Below, in pieces: positions 18,291 to 18,512 of a DNA stretch of 18,512 nt (positions are counted from its first letter, which is position 1; each line of letters begins with the position of its first letter). Made by a program: the position numbers and the translations under genes. Origin of the DNA: WLMZ01 sp031410915 (GTDB lineage Bacteria > Actinomycetota > Acidimicrobiia > Acidimicrobiales > Ilumatobacteraceae). The stretch is from contig JANNZY010000193.1 of assembly GCA_031410915.1 (NCBI GenBank), forward strand, positions 1 through 18,512, written 5' to 3'. Under the pieces are notes generated by a model. That model saw nothing but the letters and a program-made list of their open reading frames with translations. It was not told the origin of the DNA and made no database searches.

Positions 18291-18512
18291 TCACACGCTG
18301 GTGATCAGGGACAGGAGTTCGGCCACATGCTGGTCGCACTCGTCGCGGTTGGGTGCTTCGAGGTTCAGGCGCAGCAACGGCTCGGTGTTCGAGGGGCGCA
18401 GGTTGAACCACCACGGGCCACAGTCGACCGTGAGCCCGTCGATGCGGTCCTGTTCGGCGGCGGTGAAGTGTGCGGCGACGACCTCGATCACCTGGCCGGC
18501 GTCGGCGACGTG
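18291..18512 (-). CDS. manB: Phosphomannomutase/phosphoglucomutase, C-terminal fragment (cut by window edge)
   Basis: The last 73 residues of an alpha-D-phosphohexomutase are visible. The frame is still open at the right edge. The phosphate-binding loop of domain 4 is clear in WWFNLRPSNTEPLLRLNLEA. RPSNTEP is the signature that holds the sugar phosphate in these enzymes, which move phosphate between C6 and C1 of mannose or glucose. This supplies GDP-mannose or UDP-glucose precursors for glycans. The following gene (Trm112-like) begins 1 nt downstream. Which sugar is preferred cannot be told from this domain, so the symbol is provisional. Confidence 0.88.
   Translation of the reverse strand, partial: HVADAGQVIEVVAAHFTAAEQDRIDGLTVDCGPWWFNLRPSNTEPLLRLNLEAPNRDECDQHVAELLSLITSV

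Overview
This is a GC-rich chromosomal segment with GTG starts and dense, short-gapped genes. It most likely comes from an actinomycete, plausibly class Acidimicrobiia (Ilumatobacter-like). The case rests on four things: a coenzyme F420 ligase (CofE), a type II MenB with the mycobacterial-style Asp, a soluble diiron acyl-ACP desaturase, and a secreted three-repeat surface protein of a kind I associate with Acidimicrobiia. The placement is inferred from gene content only. No mobile element, CRISPR array, rRNA or tRNA was seen.

Layout. Positions 1-4161 (minus strand) hold, in transcription order, an acyl-ACP desaturase, a secreted M14 peptidase with a peptidoglycan-binding domain, a substrate-binding lipoprotein, and an ABC permease cut by the left edge. 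The first two are 8 nt apart. A 20-bp imperfect palindrome sits just upstream of the desaturase start. Positions 4239-4991 (minus) encode CofE. menB (5069-5968, plus) diverges from cofE and overlaps by 7 bp, tail to tail, a group II truncated haemoglobin (5962-6414, minus). Next come a 64-residue orphan protein (6485-6679, minus) and an unusually structured 271-bp gap (6680-6950). The gap contains two tandem hairpins in the orphan's leader, two long inverted repeats and a 12-bp tandem repeat. An enoyl-CoA hydratase/isomerase (6951-7808, minus) with a likely leaderless promoter follows.

Positions 7889-14201 (minus) are a conserved housekeeping cluster read comF, secA, prfB, ftsE, ftsX. It couples protein export, translation termination and the FtsEX divisome complex. 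comF and secA overlap by ATGA, and ftsE and ftsX abut directly. A YczE-type membrane protein (14306-15001, plus) diverges from comF, and its tail overlaps ahcY by 26 bp. The right end (minus) reads phosphomannomutase/phosphoglucomutase (cut by the right edge), a Trm112/UPF0434-type small protein, a secreted triple-repeat protein and ahcY.

Most of the window is ordinary core metabolism and cell-envelope machinery. The parts that standard gene calls do not explain are the 6680-6950 regulatory region with its orphan gene, the palindrome at the desaturase start, and the triple-repeat secreted protein. Very long open frames opposite secA/prfB and ahcY are judged to be composition artefacts.
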